DNA from: Acidobacteria bacterium Ga0074141
Lineage (GTDB): Bacteria > Acidobacteriota > Blastocatellia > Pyrinomonadales > Pyrinomonadaceae
Reading direction: 5' to 3'
DNA: 64,000 nt
Assembly: GCA_001464665.1 (NCBI GenBank)
Contig: LNDP01000024.1
Span: 496,001 to 560,000 of the forward strand
The notes under the pieces are model-generated. The model ran no database searches and was not told the DNA's origin. It was given only the letters and a program-made list of their open reading frames with translations. Shown here piece by piece: positions 63,267 to 64,000 of this stretch. Each line of letters begins with the position of its first letter. Within the stretch, counting starts at the first letter, position 1. A program made the position numbers and the translations under genes.

Positions 63267-63551
63267 TTAGCCGATCTGATCGATCTTTCTCGCGAGGGCG
63301 AAGTCGAGTTCGGTCAGGCCGCCGCGGTCGTGGGTCGTGATCTCAAACTCAGCGTAACCCCAACCGAGCTTTATGTCAGGATGATGGTCGGCGGCCTCGG
63401 CAAGCTCGCTGGCTTCGTTCACAAAGCTTAAACTCTCCGCAAAGTTCGCGAATTCGAACCGCTTTCGCAGCGTTCCATCTATCACATTCCACCCCTTGAG
63501 CCCGGCGACCCGCTCCTCGATCTGCTCTTCGGTCAATCGTTCCCGTGTCAT
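63267..63551 (-). CDS. phhB: Pterin-4a-carbinolamine dehydratase
   Basis: 94 residues, the usual size. The family motif EAADHHPDIKLGWGYAEF has the catalytic His pair, and the ending ITTHDRGGLTELDFALARKID is typical. It recycles tetrahydrobiopterin-type cofactors or acts as the related DCoH-like dimer. The stop is 13 bp from the convergent hypothetical gene. It is divergent from the lipoprotein at 63628. Confidence 0.95.
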   Translation of the reverse strand: MTRERLTEEQIEERVAGLKGWNVIDGTLRKRFEFANFAESLSFVNEASELAEAADHHPDIKLGWGYAEFEITTHDRGGLTELDFALARKIDQIG

Positions 63552-63627
63552 TGTTTTTCTGCGCTCCTCTTTTCGGTTATACTTCCTCTTTATTTTAGAA
63601 GATAAATATCAAATTTCGTTTTTTAGA

Positions 63628-64000
63628 ATGCGTTATCGAGCTATAATTTCTGGCCTCATTTTTTTTATCGCCCTTGTCGTGGCGGCCTGCAGCGGCCCGG
63701 ACAAGCCGGCCTCGCCAAAAGAGACGTTTCAGACCTATGCAAAGGCCCTAAAGCAAAAAGACATCACGACGATGAAGCTGCTACTTTCCTCCGAAACGCT
63801 CAAGATGCATGAGCAAGAGGCGAAAGCTCAGGGCGTTACGGTCGATGATATTGTAAAACGCGAGGCTCTGATCGGCGAATCGCAGACCGTCGTCAAGTTT
63901 CGCAATGAAAAGATCGAAGGTGAGCGGGCGACGCTCGAGGTCGAGAATTCCTTCGGCAGTTGGGATACGGTCCCGTTCGTCTTGGAAGAAGGCGAATGGA
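63628..64000 (+). CDS. Lipoprotein, DUF4878/NTF2-like suspected (cut by window end)
   Basis: The frame opens at the ATG at 63628 and runs off the window after 124 codons. A signal peptide with a lipobox VAAC (Cys21) is followed by SGPDKPASPKETFQTYAKAL and KDITTMKLLLSSETLKM, then RNEKIEGERATLEVEN and WDTVPFVLEEGEW. This alternation of helix and strands, with a late W or F-x-x-E-x-G-x-W pattern, resembles DUF4878/NTF2-like lipoproteins. The end is missing, so the assignment is tentative. Confidence 0.65.
   Translation, partial: MRYRAIISGLIFFIALVVAACSGPDKPASPKETFQTYAKALKQKDITTMKLLLSSETLKMHEQEAKAQGVTVDDIVKREALIGESQTVVKFRNEKIEGERATLEVENSFGSWDTVPFVLEEGEW

Overview
The window looks like chromosomal DNA of a Gram-negative soil-type bacterium, most probably an acidobacterium of the Blastocatellia (Pyrinomonadaceae-like). 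This placement is an inference. It rests on outer-membrane genes (bamA, skp, fabZ, lpxA), an HspR-type dnaK operon, many secreted proteins with FG-GAP/VCBS repeats, a soluble Ser/Thr kinase fused to a TPR region, DUF1800, and intergenic 7- and 8-bp tandem repeats. No rRNA, tRNA, IS element, integrase or CRISPR array was seen.

Layout. (1) 1-3426: the end of a defence-like module: the C-terminus of a restriction-type helicase, a small HTH/SANT-like protein, an unknown protein, an ImmA/IrrE-type metallopeptidase and an EVE/PUA-like protein. (2) 3427-4439: 1 kb without genes, holding a 21-bp minisatellite, 7-bp arrays, strong hairpins and a promoter. (3) 4440-11901: an orphan protein, an MFS transporter and the heat-shock operon dnaK-dnaJ-[S23 four-helix-bundle gene]-hspR. 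The S23 gene is bracketed by inverted 8-bp repeat arrays. The dnaK promoter carries a HAIR-like HspR operator. A papain-like protease with its own terminator lies upstream. (4) 12233-28374: an ABC exporter with a lipoprotein, an SGNH hydrolase overlapping a PD-(D/E)XK nuclease-like gene, a 1009-residue secreted repeat protein, a two-component system, a fatty-acid desaturase, an LpxL-like acyltransferase, a run of exported proteins (NTF2-like, cyanophycinase-like, cyclase), pta and a DUF1232 gene. (5) 28516-36708: envelope and proteostasis: clpC-like, bamA, skp, fabZ and lpxA. (6) 36705-50753: GlcD-like oxidase, a second repeat protein, two divergent SLC1-type symporters, Uma2, rhomboid, methyltransferase, serine hydrolase, DUF1800, a LarA-type racemase and a CDF transporter. 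(7) 50762-64000: FecR, TerC, fRMsr, CrcB, purE/purK with a zinc-ribbon and a TlpA-like gene, Ser/Thr kinase-TPR, a CBS-domain membrane protein, isocitrate dehydrogenase with a palindromic operator inside its promoter, pterin dehydratase, and a lipoprotein cut by the window end.

How the genes work together: envelope building (BamA, Skp, FabZ, LpxA, LpxL-like), protein quality control (DnaK/DnaJ/HspR, ClpC), metal and ion handling (TerC, CDF, CrcB, nickel-dependent LarA) and central metabolism (Pta, Icd, PurE/K) dominate. The most unusual parts are the left-edge defence module, the S23 cassette inside the heat-shock operon, the repeat-rich gene-free DNA, and the two promoters whose operator structure can be read directly (dnaK and icd).
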